Of a stretch of DNA of 64,000 bases, positions 63,664 to 64,000 are shown piece by piece (within the stretch, counting starts at the first letter, position 1; each line of letters starts with the position of its first letter). The DNA lies in NCBI RefSeq assembly GCF_002091715.1, contig NZ_BDAG01000040.1, forward strand, positions 1-64,000, in the 5' to 3' direction. Below the pieces are notes generated by a model, which saw only the letters and a list, made by a program, of their open reading frames with translations, was not told the DNA's origin and made no database searches. This DNA is from Pseudomonas migulae NBRC 103157 (GTDB lineage Bacteria > Pseudomonadota > Gammaproteobacteria > Pseudomonadales > Pseudomonadaceae). Position numbers and translations under genes: made by a program.

Positions 63664-63806
63664 GTCCAAAAATTGGACATCATCGGTTCAAAAATTGGAC
63701 TTAGGCTTTCCGGTTCCGTCTGGTTCGTTGGTGGAGCTTAAATATAGGTCCAAAAATTGGACTGTAAACGGCCATTTCCGAAGCTTTGTTAGTCCAAAAA
63801 TTGGAC
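63664..63806. promoter_or_regulatory. Array of four 15-bp palindromes GTCCAAAAATTGGAC
   Basis: Copies at 63664-63678, 63686-63700 (one base changed, GTTCAA arm), 63748-63762 and 63792-63806. Arms GTCCAA/TTGGAC are joined by AAA. Start-to-start distances are 22, 62 and 44 bp, near multiples of two helical turns. No gene overlaps; the last copy ends 28 bp before a short open frame at 63835. Probable multi-site operator for a dimeric regulator. Confidence 0.65.
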
Positions 63807-64000
63807 ACCCTTATAATTTACCACCCATATACCCATGACTTACTCGCCGCTCAAGGCATGGCGGGCATTGGTAAAGTCAGGGCGTGAGCTCTGCCTTGAG
63901 AGGCGCGAGAGTGTGAAGGGCAAGGTCCAGCGTGTAGAACGCAACTCACGGTGTTGATACCTACACACCCGAACAAATCGGGCGCGCTCGCGATAAAACC

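Noticed and set aside
63835..63957. 40-codon frame after the palindrome array
   Set aside because: Short, no good ribosome-binding site, no family; the window ends too soon to judge the context.

Overview
The window looks like chromosomal DNA from a fluorescent-group Pseudomonas. The evidence is high GC, the gene order aotJQMOP-argR / aruCFGDBE / ltaE / alaS / lysC / rsmA / tRNA-Ser / tRNA-Arg, an AmrZ-type regulator, and about sixteen intergenic REP/REPIN elements of the two common fluorescens types (arms near GGAGCCGGCTTGCTGGCGAT and GGGAGCGGGCTTGCTCGCGA). No rRNA, CRISPR array, transposase or intact prophage was seen.

Layout. 1-22 kb is ordinary accessory metabolism and regulation: alanine aminotransferase, a LysE exporter, small enzymes, a YciI/SnoaL/ECF42 sigma operon, a PACE efflux pump with a divergent LysR, phosphate and zinc transporters, a chemoreceptor, a PepSY protein behind a response-regulator box, a glycerophosphodiesterase, and several regulator/target pairs. 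22.2-27.5 kb is an accessory block: an unknown Cys/His protein, a Phd/PIN toxin-antitoxin pair, a colicin-E3-type rRNase toxin with an overlapping immunity gene, an HNH nuclease, a BRO-N protein and a structured non-coding stretch. 27.6-32.6 kb carries nrdB, two small secreted proteins and acsA.

33-51.6 kb is an arginine regulon. It has the Aot uptake system, its regulator ArgR, and the complete arginine succinyltransferase (AST) pathway, which takes arginine to glutamate and succinate. Exact ArgR half-sites (TGTCGC-N8-AA) precede both aotJ and aruC. A 1571-residue dermonecrotic-toxin-like LRR protein is inserted in antisense between argR and aruC. 51.7-61.5 kb is core housekeeping: a lumazine synthase under an FMN riboswitch, threonine aldolase, alaS, lysC, rsmA, tRNAs, mgtE and amrZ.

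The last 2.5 kb holds the most intriguing regulation. Two tiny genes sit behind a clear sigma-54 promoter that has two helically phased TTGCAATTTGCAA-type palindromes about 100-130 bp upstream. A tRNA-Arg(CCT) follows, and past it there are four copies of the 15-bp palindrome GTCCAAAAATTGGAC in 143 bp. The items most worth following up are this palindrome array, the sigma-54 mini-operon, the E3-type toxin/immunity pair, the LRR giant with an internal duplication and no visible E3-ligase domain, and the CTP-synthase-like amidotransferase that has lost its catalytic histidine. All functional calls come from reading the sequence and recalling families; no database search was run.
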